A stretch of 6,636 nt of DNA, from assembly GCA_040387035.1 (NCBI GenBank), contig JAZKEN010000019.1:1-6636 (forward strand). Direction: 5' to 3'. Source of the DNA: Methylotenera_A sp040387035. Lineage in GTDB: Bacteria; Pseudomonadota; Gammaproteobacteria; Burkholderiales; Methylophilaceae. Each line of letters opens with the position of its first letter. Within the stretch, counting starts at the first letter, position 1. A program made the position numbers and the translations under genes. Below are positions 1-6,590 of this stretch, piece after piece. Under the pieces are notes generated by a model, which saw only the letters and a list, made by a program, of their open reading frames with translations, was not told the DNA's origin and did no database searches.

Positions 1-369
1 AATATCAAGTCTGACGGTTTGCAACGTATCGGCGAAGTGCCGCAGTATGAATCCGATCCGATCGTGCGCCGCTCTACACCGCTGCAAAAAACCAAATACA
101 ATATCCGGCCGATGGCACGTATGCGCGCCGAACAGATTGCCCAATTAGGCTTGGTTGAAGGTGATATCGTATTAGCCAGCCAGGACAAGGGTAGTGCCGT
201 GCTGCAAGTGAAGCTGGATAACCATGTGGCAATGGGTTGTGTGCGTGTTGCAGCATCGCATGAATTAACCAATGGCCTGGGTGATTTGATGGGCGATATT
301 ACGATTGAAAAAACCAGCAAAGAGCTGTACAAGCCCTATGAAACGACCATGATGAAGGTGGTTGCGTAA
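1..369 (+). CDS. nuoG: NADH-quinone oxidoreductase subunit G, C-terminal fragment (5' end outside window)
   Basis: This is the last 122 codons of nuoG, open from the first base of the window to TAA at 367-369. NuoG is the large peripheral-arm subunit of complex I that carries several Fe-S clusters in its N-terminal part. The piece seen here is the C-terminal molybdopterin-oxidoreductase-like region, which in NuoG does not bind the cofactor. The visible sequence includes GLQRIGEVPQYESDPIVRR, then a region resembling the dinucleotide-binding beta-barrel (LGLVEGDIVLAS; VAMGCVRVAASHELTNGLG), and ends KPYETTMMKVVA. No Fe-S cysteine motif falls in this part, as expected. A TTG at 19 and later ATGs are internal codons, since the frame is open upstream. 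The identity rests on the similarity of this tail to betaproteobacterial NuoG and on nuoH following immediately. The last base of the stop codon is the first base of the nuoH ATG. Confidence 0.93.
   Translation, partial: NIKSDGLQRIGEVPQYESDPIVRRSTPLQKTKYNIRPMARMRAEQIAQLGLVEGDIVLASQDKGSAVLQVKLDNHVAMGCVRVAASHELTNGLGDLMGDITIEKTSKELYKPYETTMMKVVA
355..361 (+). promoter_or_regulatory. Shine-Dalgarno site for nuoH, inside the nuoG 3' end
   Basis: AAGGTGG differs from the ideal AAGGAGG by one base and ends 7 nt before the ATG at 369. It supports the nuoH start that overlaps the nuoG stop (TAATG), an arrangement suited to translational coupling. Confidence 0.7.
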
Positions 370-1397
370 TGGATTTTCTAGCAAACCTGTTTGGTAGTTA
401 TTGGCCTGCTGTTCACCTAACAGGCTGGACGCTGATCAAGATCATTGCCATTGTGTTGCCGTTGATGATTGCGATTGCCTATTTAACACTGGCTGAGCGC
501 AAAGTGATTGGCTATATGCAAGTGCGTATCGGGCCTAATCGTGTCGGCTACTTCGGTTTATTGCAACCGTTGGCCGATGGCGTAAAACTGCTGTTTAAAG
601 AAATCATTATCCCCAGCGCTTCCAATAAAGCCCTTTTCCTTATTGGTCCGGTGCTTGCGATTGCGCCGGCATTTGCGGCGTGGGCGGTAATTCCGTTTGA
701 TGCAACACTGGTTTTAGCGAATATTGATGCAGGGCTGTTGTATATTCTTGCGATGACATCGGTTGCCGTTTACGGTGTGATCATTGCGGGTTGGGCCTCT
801 AACTCTAAATATGCGTTTTTAGGCAGCTTGCGCTCTGCGGCACAAATCGTGTCTTACGAAATCGCCATGGGCTTTGCGCTGGTGGGTGTGCTGATGTGCG
901 CCAATTCGCTTAATTTAGGCAAAATAGTGATGGGTCAGGCAGGCGGCTTTTGGCACTGGTATTTCATCCCCTTATTCCCTTTGTTTATTGTGTATTTTAT
1001 TAGCGCCGTGGCTGAGACTAACCGCGCACCGTTCGACGTGGCAGAGGGTGAATCAGAAATTGTGGCTGGTTTCCATGTGGAATATTCAGGCATGGCGTTC
1101 GCTATCTTCTTTCTGGCTGAATATGCGAATATCTGGCTGGTTTGTGCGCTTGCTGCGACCATGTTCCTGGGCGGCTGGTTATCGCCTGTGCCATTTTTGC
1201 CTGATAGCATCCTATGGTTCCTGGCAAAAATGGGCGCACTGGTATTCTTCTTCTTATGGTTCAGGGCCACATTCCCGCGTTACCGTTATGACCAGATCAT
1301 GCGTCTGGGCTGGAAAATATTCATCCCGATTACTTTGGTGTGGATTATATTTGTAGGCGCGATGATGCAGACTTCACTGGGGTATTTATTCCACTAA
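369..1397 (+). CDS. nuoH: NADH-quinone oxidoreductase subunit H (complex I, quinone-chamber membrane subunit)
   Basis: NuoH (ND1 homologue) is the membrane subunit that contacts the peripheral arm, helps form the quinone-binding chamber and starts the chain of charged residues leading to the proton pumps. The 342-residue product has the family's length and about eight hydrophobic membrane segments. Signature motifs are AERKVIGYMQVRIGPNRVG at about residues 42-60, LQPLADGVKLLFKE at 65-78, a GWASNSKYAFLGSLRSAAQ stretch at 141-159 ending in VSYE with Glu164, and the loop AETNRAPFDVAEGESEIVAG at 215-234, rich in the acidic residues conserved in this family. The start at 369 is supported by the AAGGTGG site upstream and by the hydrophobic N-terminal helix beginning shortly after it. 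The gene overlaps nuoG by one base and lies 2 bp before nuoI. Nothing in it is truncated or unusual. Confidence 0.98.
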   Translation: MDFLANLFGSYWPAVHLTGWTLIKIIAIVLPLMIAIAYLTLAERKVIGYMQVRIGPNRVGYFGLLQPLADGVKLLFKEIIIPSASNKALFLIGPVLAIAPAFAAWAVIPFDATLVLANIDAGLLYILAMTSVAVYGVIIAGWASNSKYAFLGSLRSAAQIVSYEIAMGFALVGVLMCANSLNLGKIVMGQAGGFWHWYFIPLFPLFIVYFISAVAETNRAPFDVAEGESEIVAGFHVEYSGMAFAIFFLAEYANIWLVCALAATMFLGGWLSPVPFLPDSILWFLAKMGALVFFFLWFRATFPRYRYDQIMRLGWKIFIPITLVWIIFVGAMMQTSLGYLFH

Positions 1398-1399
1398 TT

Positions 1400-2046
1400 A
1401 TGTTAAGACAGATTAAAAACACATTAGGTAGCTTGATGCTATGGGAGCTGCTGAAGGGCATGGCACTAACCGGCCGTTACTTTTTTGCGCGCAAGATTAC
1501 CATTCAATACCCGGAAGAGCGTACACCGCAATCGAATCGCTTTCGCGGCCTGCATGCGCTGCGCCGTTACCCCAATGGCGAAGAGCGTTGCATTGCCTGC
1601 AAATTATGCGAAGCAGTGTGNNNNNNNNNNNNNNNNNNNNNNNNNNNNNNNNNNNNNNNNNNNNNNNNNNNNNNNNNNNNNNNNNNNNNNNNNNNNNNNN
1701 NNNNNNNNNNNNNNNNNNNNGTTACCCCAATGGCGAAGAGCGTTGCATTGCCTGCAAATTATGCGAAGCAGTGTGCCCGGCATTGGCTATCACGATTGAG
1801 TCAGAGCAGCGCGAAGATAATACGCGCCGCACCACACGCTACGATATCGATTTAACCAAATGCATTTTCTGCGGCTTGTGTGAAGAATCCTGCCCGGTGG
1901 ATAGCATTGTCGAAACACGCATTTTCGATTATCACGGCGAACAACGTGGTGATTTGCTGTATACCAAGGAAATGTTATTAGCAGTTGGCGATAAGCATGA
2001 AAAGCAGATCGCTGCTGACCGCTTGCAGGATAAGACTTTCAGGTAA
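1400..2046 (+). CDS. nuoI: NADH-quinone oxidoreductase subunit I (two 4Fe-4S clusters), interrupted by an assembly gap
   Basis: NuoI (TYKY/NDUFS8 homologue) is the ferredoxin-like peripheral-arm subunit carrying clusters N6a and N6b, which pass electrons toward N2 and quinone. Translation from ATG 1400 gives MLRQIKNTLG onward, with the first cluster motif beginning CIACKLCEAV just before 100 N at 1621-1720. After the gap the coding frame shifts by two: codons continue in phase with TGC at 1774-1776, giving CPALAIT, a second motif CIFCGLCEESCP, and the end LQDKTFR with TAA at 2044-2046. The 55 bp before the gap are repeated exactly after it. Removing 1621-1775 (155 bp) yields one continuous 163-aa protein, the usual NuoI length, with Cys64, 67, 70, 74 and Cys103, 106, 109, 113. 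I therefore read this as an intact gene split by a scaffold artefact. Read literally, the sequence would be frameshifted. No strong Shine-Dalgarno precedes the start; the spacer after nuoH is 2 bp. Confidence 0.95.
1566..1775 (+). repeat. Exact 55-bp direct repeat flanking the N gap (1566-1620 and 1721-1775)
   Basis: The two copies begin GTTACCCCAATGGCGAAGAG and end GCGAAGCAGTGTG, and match at all 55 positions. The first copy ends at the base before the Ns and the second begins at the base after them. Both encode the same stretch of NuoI, from the Tyr before PNGEER through the first three cluster cysteines. This is what is seen when two contigs whose ends overlap are joined with a placeholder instead of being merged. 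55 is also a common k-mer size in de Bruijn assemblers, whose neighbouring edges overlap by exactly k bases; that link is inference. Confidence 0.97.
1621..1720. other. Assembly gap, exactly 100 N
   Basis: One hundred consecutive N, a round number typical of an unknown-size placeholder. The flanking overlap and the reading frame both imply that no genomic sequence is missing: the true gap length is probably minus 55 bp. Confidence 0.98.
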
Positions 2047-2066
2047 TCATTTTAAGACTGAAACCG

Positions 2067-2702
2067 ATGATATTTAACGACTTTATTTTTTACGCTTTAG
2101 CCGCAATTTTGCTGTTTGCGGGTATCCGCGTTATTACCACACGCAACCCTGTACACGCAGCCTTGCATTTAGTACTGGCATTTTTTACTGCTGCGGGTAT
2201 CTGGTTGCTATTGGAAGCCGAGTTTCTAGCGATCGCGCTGGTGCTGGTGTATGTGGGTGCAGTGATGGTGCTGTTTTTATTCGTGGTGATGATGCTGGAT
2301 ATCAATATTGATAAGTTGCGCGAAGGTTTTTGGGAATATCTGCCGATGGCCGGCACCATTGGTCTGCTGATGGCGGTTGAGATGGTGATGGTGCTCAGTG
2401 GTAAGTATTTTGCAGCTTCACAAATCGTGAATAAGCCAGCCGATTACAGCAATACCGCAGAGCTAGGCCGCGTGCTGTACACAGAATATTTGCTGCCCTT
2501 TGAGCTTGCATCGGTTGTGCTATTAGTGGCGATTATCGCCGCCATCGTTCTAACTTTAAGAGACCGCCAGGACAATAAATCCATGAATCCTGCCGAACAG
2601 GTGTTGGTGAAAAAACGTGATAGGTTACGAATCGTGAAAATGGATGCTGTCGTAGAAGCGCCGCCGGTAGAGGCTCCAGTAATAGATAAGGATAAATCAT
2701 AA
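2067..2702 (+). CDS. nuoJ: NADH-quinone oxidoreductase subunit J (complex I membrane subunit)
   Basis: NuoJ (ND6 homologue) is a small membrane subunit next to NuoK and NuoH that takes part in coupling quinone reduction to proton pumping. The 211-residue product begins MIFNDFIFYALAAILLFAG and has about five membrane segments: roughly 5-21, 28-48, 54-77, 92-111 and 146-164. The third contains VYVGAVMVLFLFVVMM (about 61-76), the conserved Tyr/Gly stretch that in known structures holds a pi-bulge. Acidic residues Glu50 and Glu52 precede it. After the last helix comes a charged tail of about 46 residues (RDRQDNKSMNPAEQ to EAPVIDKDKS), longer than in E. coli NuoJ but, from general knowledge, not rare in betaproteobacteria. 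The spacer after nuoI is 20 bp with no clear Shine-Dalgarno; the ATG at 2067 is chosen because it immediately precedes the first helix. The stop overlaps the nuoK start by one base. Confidence 0.97.
   Translation: MIFNDFIFYALAAILLFAGIRVITTRNPVHAALHLVLAFFTAAGIWLLLEAEFLAIALVLVYVGAVMVLFLFVVMMLDINIDKLREGFWEYLPMAGTIGLLMAVEMVMVLSGKYFAASQIVNKPADYSNTAELGRVLYTEYLLPFELASVVLLVAIIAAIVLTLRDRQDNKSMNPAEQVLVKKRDRLRIVKMDAVVEAPPVEAPVIDKDKS
2687..2692 (+). promoter_or_regulatory. Shine-Dalgarno site for nuoK, within the nuoJ 3' end
   Basis: TAAGGA lies 9 nt before the nuoK ATG at 2702 and is one of the clearest ribosome-binding sites in the window. It fixes the start at the TAATG overlap with nuoJ. Confidence 0.75.
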
Positions 2703-3013
2703 TGGCTACAGTGGGCTTATCGCATTACCTGGTGCTGGGCGCGCTGTTGTTCGCCATCAGCGTGATTGGTATTTTCCTGAACCGCAAGAATGTGATTATT
2801 TTGCTGATGGCGATTGAATTGATGCTGCTCGCCGTGAACCTGAACTTCATTGCGTTTTCGCACTATTTGAATGATATCGCCGGCCAGGTTTTTGTGTTTT
2901 TCATACTGACGGTGGCAGCGGCTGAATCCGCAATCGGCCTGGCGATTCTAGTTGTGTTATTCCGCAATTTACGCACCATTAACGTAGATGATTTAGATAC
3001 ATTAAAAGGCTAG
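2702..3013 (+). CDS. nuoK: NADH-quinone oxidoreductase subunit K (complex I membrane subunit)
   Basis: NuoK (ND4L homologue) is a three-helix membrane subunit between NuoJ and NuoN that carries two membrane-embedded glutamates needed for proton pumping. The 103-residue product is of typical length, with helices at about 5-25, 31-51 and 61-88. The key acids are present: Glu39 in LLMAIELMLLAVNLNF and Glu75 in TVAAAESAIGLAI, corresponding to E. coli Glu36 and Glu72. The GQVFVFFILT stretch before the second is also characteristic. The start is set by TAAGGA upstream and the one-base overlap with nuoJ. The stop TAG at 3011-3013 is followed by 12 bp before nuoL. Confidence 0.98.
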   Translation: MATVGLSHYLVLGALLFAISVIGIFLNRKNVIILLMAIELMLLAVNLNFIAFSHYLNDIAGQVFVFFILTVAAAESAIGLAILVVLFRNLRTINVDDLDTLKG

Positions 3014-3025
3014 CAAAGAATAAAA

Positions 3026-5053
3026 ATGACATTGCCACAAATTTCCTTATTAATCGTTTTATTGCCTTTAATTGCTGCCGCCATTGTTGGCCTGTTCGGC
3101 CGCCATTTACCGCGTGCCAGTGCACACTGGTTAACGATTTTAGGCGTAGGTGCAGCATTTGTGTTGTCTGTCATCGTTTTCAAAGCCACCTTAAACGGCT
3201 ATACCGCTAATTACAATCTATATACCTGGCTGACATCCGGCGATCTTCAATTTAACGTTGGCTTTCTGATCGATAACCTGACTGCGATGATGATGGTTGT
3301 TGTCACCTTCGTATCCCTGATGGTGCATGTGTATACCATTGGCTATATGCATGAAGACCCTGGCTACAGCCGATTTTTCAGCTATATCTCCCTGTTTACG
3401 TTCTCTATGCTGATGCTGGTGATGAGCAATAACTTCATGCAGCTGTTTTTCGGTTGGGAAGCGGTAGGCCTTGTATCTTATCTGCTGATCGGTTTCTGGT
3501 ATACGCGGCCTACTGCGATTTATGCCAATTTAAAAGCCTTCTTGGTCAACCGTGTCGGTGATTTTGGCTTTTTGCTCGGTATCGGCATGGTGCTGTATTA
3601 CGCAGGCAGCCTGGACTACGCGACCGTGTTTCAATTGGCACCGTCCTTAGCGGATGTGCAGGTTAACCTGATTCCCAATGTGTCATGGTCATTGATGACA
3701 GTGACTTGTATCTTGTTGTTTATCGGCGCGATGGGTAAGTCAGCGCAGGTGCCATTACACGTTTGGCTGCCCGATTCAATGGAAGGCCCAACGCCGATTT
3801 CCGCGCTGATTCATGCTGCAACCATGGTGACAGCCGGTATCTTTATGGTGGCACGTATGTCACCGCTATTTGAGCTATCAACCACAGCGCTATCATTTGT
3901 GATGATCATCGGCGCCATTACTGCCTTATTTATGGGCTTCCTGGGCATTATCCAGAACGATATCAAACGCGTGGTGGCTTATTCAACGCTATCGCAGCTT
4001 GGCTACATGACAGTCGCTTTAGGCGCATCGGCATATTCCGTTGCCATTTTCCATTTGATGACACATGCGTTTTTTAAAGCCTTGCTGTTTTTAGCGGCCG
4101 GTTCAGTGATCATGGGCATGCATCATGACCAAGATATCCGCAATATGGGTAACCTGAAAAAGTATTTGCCGGTGACCTGGATTACCTCATTGATTGGTTC
4201 GCTGGCATTGATCGGCACGCCGTTTTTTGCCGGCTTCTATTCCAAAGACAGCATTATTGAAGCGGTGGCATTATCCAATATCACCGGCAGCGGTTTTGCG
4301 CATTTTGCCGTATTGGCTGGTGTGTTTGTCACGGCTTTTTACTCATTCAGGCTGTATTTCCTGGTGTTTCACGGCAAAGAGAAATGGCGCCACGATTCGC
4401 ATGCGCATGACGCGCATCATGACGATTCGCATGACCATCATCACGGCCTAGGGCCCACTGACGATCCGCATGAACCGGGCTGGGTGGTGAAGTTGCCATT
4501 GATCTTATTGGCGATTCCTTCATTAATCATCGGCTATATTGCCATTGAGCCTATGCTGTTTGGCGATTTTTTCAAGGGTGTGATTGTTGTGAATAATGAA
4601 GCGCATCCGGCCATGGAACATTTAGCCCATCACTTCCATGAAGTGCTGCATTCACCGACTGGCATGGCTTTGCATGGCTTGCTGACCTTGCCGTTTGTGC
4701 TGGCGGGTTCTGGTGTGTTGCTATCCTGGTTCTTTTATATGAAGCGCCCCGATATTCCAGCCGCCATCCAGAAAAAATGCCATGTGCTTAACCAAATTCT
4801 GGAAAACAAATACGGATTCGATGCCTTCAATGAGCGCGTATTTGCAGGCGGCGCGCGATTGCTGGGTGAAAAATTATGGAAGATCGGCGATATCCAGCTA
4901 ATCGATGGCGCTATCGTCAATGGCACCGCGCGCCTGATTGGCCGCATTTCCGGCAAAGTACGCCATTTGCAATCAGGCCTGATCTACCACTATGCATTTG
5001 CCATGATTATCGGCGTGTTTTTGTTTTTAACTTTCTTTATCAAAATAAATTAG
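3026..5053 (+). CDS. nuoL: NADH-quinone oxidoreductase subunit L (distal proton-pump subunit)
   Basis: NuoL (ND5 homologue) is the antiporter-like proton-pump subunit at the far end of the membrane arm, with a long lateral helix that braces NuoM and NuoN. The 675-residue product has the family's length. Residues matching E. coli functional positions are present: Glu145 in FFGWEAVGLVSYLLIG, Asp179 in NRVGDFGF, Lys238 in GAMGKSAQVPLHVWLPD, His263 in ALIHAATMVTAG, His343, His347 and Lys351 in IFHLMTHAFFKALLFLAAG, and Lys408-Asp409 in FYSKDS. Residues 456-473 form a His/Asp-rich loop (9 His, 5 Asp), and a second His cluster lies at 527-550. The C-terminus contains NKYGFDAFNE (594-603), then the amphipathic stretch expected of the lateral helix and a final anchor ending FFIKIN. 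The spacer from nuoK is 12 bp, with only a weak AAAGAA ahead of the ATG. The TAG stop abuts nuoM. Confidence 0.98.
   Translation: MTLPQISLLIVLLPLIAAAIVGLFGRHLPRASAHWLTILGVGAAFVLSVIVFKATLNGYTANYNLYTWLTSGDLQFNVGFLIDNLTAMMMVVVTFVSLMVHVYTIGYMHEDPGYSRFFSYISLFTFSMLMLVMSNNFMQLFFGWEAVGLVSYLLIGFWYTRPTAIYANLKAFLVNRVGDFGFLLGIGMVLYYAGSLDYATVFQLAPSLADVQVNLIPNVSWSLMTVTCILLFIGAMGKSAQVPLHVWLPDSMEGPTPISALIHAATMVTAGIFMVARMSPLFELSTTALSFVMIIGAITALFMGFLGIIQNDIKRVVAYSTLSQLGYMTVALGASAYSVAIFHLMTHAFFKALLFLAAGSVIMGMHHDQDIRNMGNLKKYLPVTWITSLIGSLALIGTPFFAGFYSKDSIIEAVALSNITGSGFAHFAVLAGVFVTAFYSFRLYFLVFHGKEKWRHDSHAHDAHHDDSHDHHHGLGPTDDPHEPGWVVKLPLILLAIPSLIIGYIAIEPMLFGDFFKGVIVVNNEAHPAMEHLAHHFHEVLHSPTGMALHGLLTLPFVLAGSGVLLSWFFYMKRPDIPAAIQKKCHVLNQILENKYGFDAFNERVFAGGARLLGEKLWKIGDIQLIDGAIVNGTARLIGRISGKVRHLQSGLIYHYAFAMIIGVFLFLTFFIKIN
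4391..4444 (+). other. His/Asp-rich low-complexity loop inside NuoL (residues 456-473)
   Basis: The encoded stretch HDSHAHDAHHDDSHDHHH has 9 His and 5 Asp in 18 residues, between a membrane segment ending YFLVFHGKEKW and the next beginning near WVVKLPLILL. At DNA level it is built from repeated CAT and GAC/GAT codons (for example GATTCGCATG twice, at 4394-4403 and 4423-4432). Such a loop could bind divalent metal, but that is inference; His-rich inserts at this point occur in NuoL of other proteobacteria. Confidence 0.85.
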
Positions 5054-6562
5054 ATGATGCCAATGGGTTTCTTAAATAGCCATGTGTTAAGTTTTTCAAT
5101 TTGGCTGCCAATTTTGGCAGGTGTTGTGGTATTGCTGTTAGGCAGTGACAACAAGCCAAATTTCACACGTTGGCTGGCGCTGGCTGGTAGCCTGCTTGCG
5201 TTTGCAGTGACCTTGCCGCTTTACACCCACTTTAATTACGCCGATGGTGGTTTCCAGTTCCAGGAGTTAGCACGCTGGATCCCTGCATTTAATGTCAATT
5301 ACCACTTAGGAGTGGATGGTATTGCCGCGCCATTGATTTTGCTGACTAGCTTTACTACGGTGATTGTGGTGATTGCCGCCTGGGAAGTCATCACCAAAAA
5401 TATCGCACAATATATGGCCGCATTCCTGATCATGAGCGGCCTGATGATTGGCGTGTTTAGTGCCTTGGATGGCCTGCTGTACTATGTGTTTTGGGAAGCG
5501 ATGTTAATCCCCATGTTCCTGGTGATTGGTATTTGGGGTGGCGAAAACCGCGTCTATGCCACCATCAAGTTCTTCCTTTATACCTTGCTGGGCTCACTGC
5601 TGATGTTGGTCGCCTTTATCTACCTGTATCACCAAACCGGTAGTTTTGAGATTGCCGATTATTACCAATTACCCTTGCCGTTAAGCTCGCAAGTACTGAT
5701 TTTTATGGCATTTTTTATGGCTTTTGCAGTCAAGATCCCGATGTGGCCAGTGCATACCTGGTTGCCGGATGCACACGTTGAAGCGCCTACCGGCGGCTCT
5801 GTAATATTGGCGGCGATCATGCTGAAACTAGGTGGCTATAGCTTCCTGCGTTTTGCGATGCCGATTGCCCCCGATGCGGCGCATTATTTATCCGGTTTTA
5901 TGATTACCTTGTCGCTGATTGCCATCGTTTATATTGCCTTAGTGGCCTTGGTGCAAAAAGACATGAAAAAACTGATCGCCTATTCTTCGATCTCGCATAT
6001 GGGTTTTGTGACATTAGGCTTTTTCCTGTTCAGCCAGTTGGGTCTTGAAGGCGCGATTGTACAAATGATTTCGCACGGCTTTATTTCGGCTGCCATGTTC
6101 CTGTGTGTGGGTGTGCTGTACGACCGCATGCACAGCCGCCAGATTGCCGATTACGGCGGGGTAGTCAATACCATGCCGGTATTCGCAGCATTTGCGGTGC
6201 TATTCGCGATGGCTAATAGTGGATTGCCAGCAACATCAGGTTTTGTGGGCGAATTTATGGTGATCCTTGCTGCAGTCAAATACAACTTCTGGGTGGGATT
6301 CCTGGCAGCAACTACCTTGATATTCGGCGCGGCTTACAGTCTATGGATGGTAAAACGGGTCTTTTATGGCGATATAGCCAATTCACATGTGGCTGAGCTA
6401 AAAGATTTAAATAAGCGTGAATTGTTGATATTGAGCATATTGGCCTTGATGGTGATTGGCTTTGGTGTCTATCCACAACCGATTACCGAATTTACGCATG
6501 CAACTGCTACACAATTTTTAAATCATATGGCAATCAGCAAATTGCCAGTTGCTGGGCTTTAG
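5054..6562 (+). CDS. nuoM: NADH-quinone oxidoreductase subunit M (central proton-pump subunit)
   Basis: NuoM (ND4 homologue) is the middle antiporter-like proton-pump subunit, between NuoN and NuoL. The 502-residue product has about fourteen membrane helices and standard length. Residues known to matter in E. coli NuoM have counterparts: Glu148 in YYVFWEAMLIPMFL, Lys227 in AFAVKIPMWPVHTWLPDAH, His234, Lys258 in IMLKLGGYSFLRF, His315 in SSISHMGF, His341 in MISHGF, and Glu400 in SGFVGEF, the acid of the exit half-channel. The start is uncertain: ATG occurs at 5054, 5057 and 5063 (protein begins MMPMGFLNSH), and none has a clear Shine-Dalgarno. I keep 5054 because it follows the nuoL stop directly (TAGATG), which fits translation by re-initiation; the choice changes only one to three residues. 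The stop codon TAG lies at the foot of a hairpin reaching toward nuoN. Confidence 0.97.
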   Translation: MMPMGFLNSHVLSFSIWLPILAGVVVLLLGSDNKPNFTRWLALAGSLLAFAVTLPLYTHFNYADGGFQFQELARWIPAFNVNYHLGVDGIAAPLILLTSFTTVIVVIAAWEVITKNIAQYMAAFLIMSGLMIGVFSALDGLLYYVFWEAMLIPMFLVIGIWGGENRVYATIKFFLYTLLGSLLMLVAFIYLYHQTGSFEIADYYQLPLPLSSQVLIFMAFFMAFAVKIPMWPVHTWLPDAHVEAPTGGSVILAAIMLKLGGYSFLRFAMPIAPDAAHYLSGFMITLSLIAIVYIALVALVQKDMKKLIAYSSISHMGFVTLGFFLFSQLGLEGAIVQMISHGFISAAMFLCVGVLYDRMHSRQIADYGGVVNTMPVFAAFAVLFAMANSGLPATSGFVGEFMVILAAVKYNFWVGFLAATTLIFGAAYSLWMVKRVFYGDIANSHVAELKDLNKRELLILSILALMVIGFGVYPQPITEFTHATATQFLNHMAISKLPVAGL

Positions 6563-6580
6563 GCCTTAATTAAAGGCTTA
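6560..6580 (+). other. Hairpin spanning the nuoM stop codon and the nuoM-nuoN spacer
   Basis: TAGGCCTT (6560-6567) can pair with AAGGCTTA (6573-6580) as an 8-bp RNA stem with one G-U pair and loop AATTA. The core GCCTT/AAGGC is perfect. No run of T follows (next bases TATCGTTAAT), so it is unlikely to be an intrinsic terminator, and nuoN must be transcribed through it. It may affect mRNA stability or cover the AAAGG at 6572-6576, the only purine-rich site before nuoN. It could also be chance. Confidence 0.45.
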
Positions 6581-6590
6581 TATCGTTAAT

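Noticed and set aside
935..1270. A 111-codon open frame on the - strand within nuoH
   Set aside because: It lies wholly opposite a highly conserved nuoH region, has no recognisable domain, and its composition is what the antisense of a membrane protein gene gives.
1566..1775. A real tandem duplication within nuoI giving a third Fe-S motif
   Set aside because: The repeat touches the Ns on both sides, the Ns number exactly 100, and the 155-bp excess breaks the frame. Collapsing it gives a standard NuoI. A real duplication would need independent evidence.
1340..1855. A + strand open frame starting inside nuoH and running through the gap
   Set aside because: The correct nuoI start is ATG 1400. 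Beyond the gap this frame leaves the NuoI sequence (it reads VTPMAKSVALPANYAKQ) and is out of phase with the second Fe-S motif.
1400..2046. nuoI as a pseudogene or programmed frameshift site
   Set aside because: The frame change coincides exactly with the N gap and disappears when the duplicated overlap is removed; codons on both sides encode conserved NuoI sequence.
2090..2359. An 89-codon open frame on the - strand within nuoJ
   Set aside because: It is opposite conserved NuoJ helices; the Ser/Thr/Asn/Ile-rich product with no motif fits an antisense shadow.
4227..4451. A 74-codon + strand open frame inside nuoL, ending in the His-rich coding region
   Set aside because: It is out of frame with nuoL, lacks a ribosome-binding site, and its repetitive end (RMRMTRIMTIRMTI) is the His/Asp repeat read in the wrong frame.
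6560..6580. A rho-independent terminator between nuoM and nuoN
   Set aside because: The stem is short, only moderately GC-rich and lacks a following T-tract; nuoN follows at once in the expected operon order.
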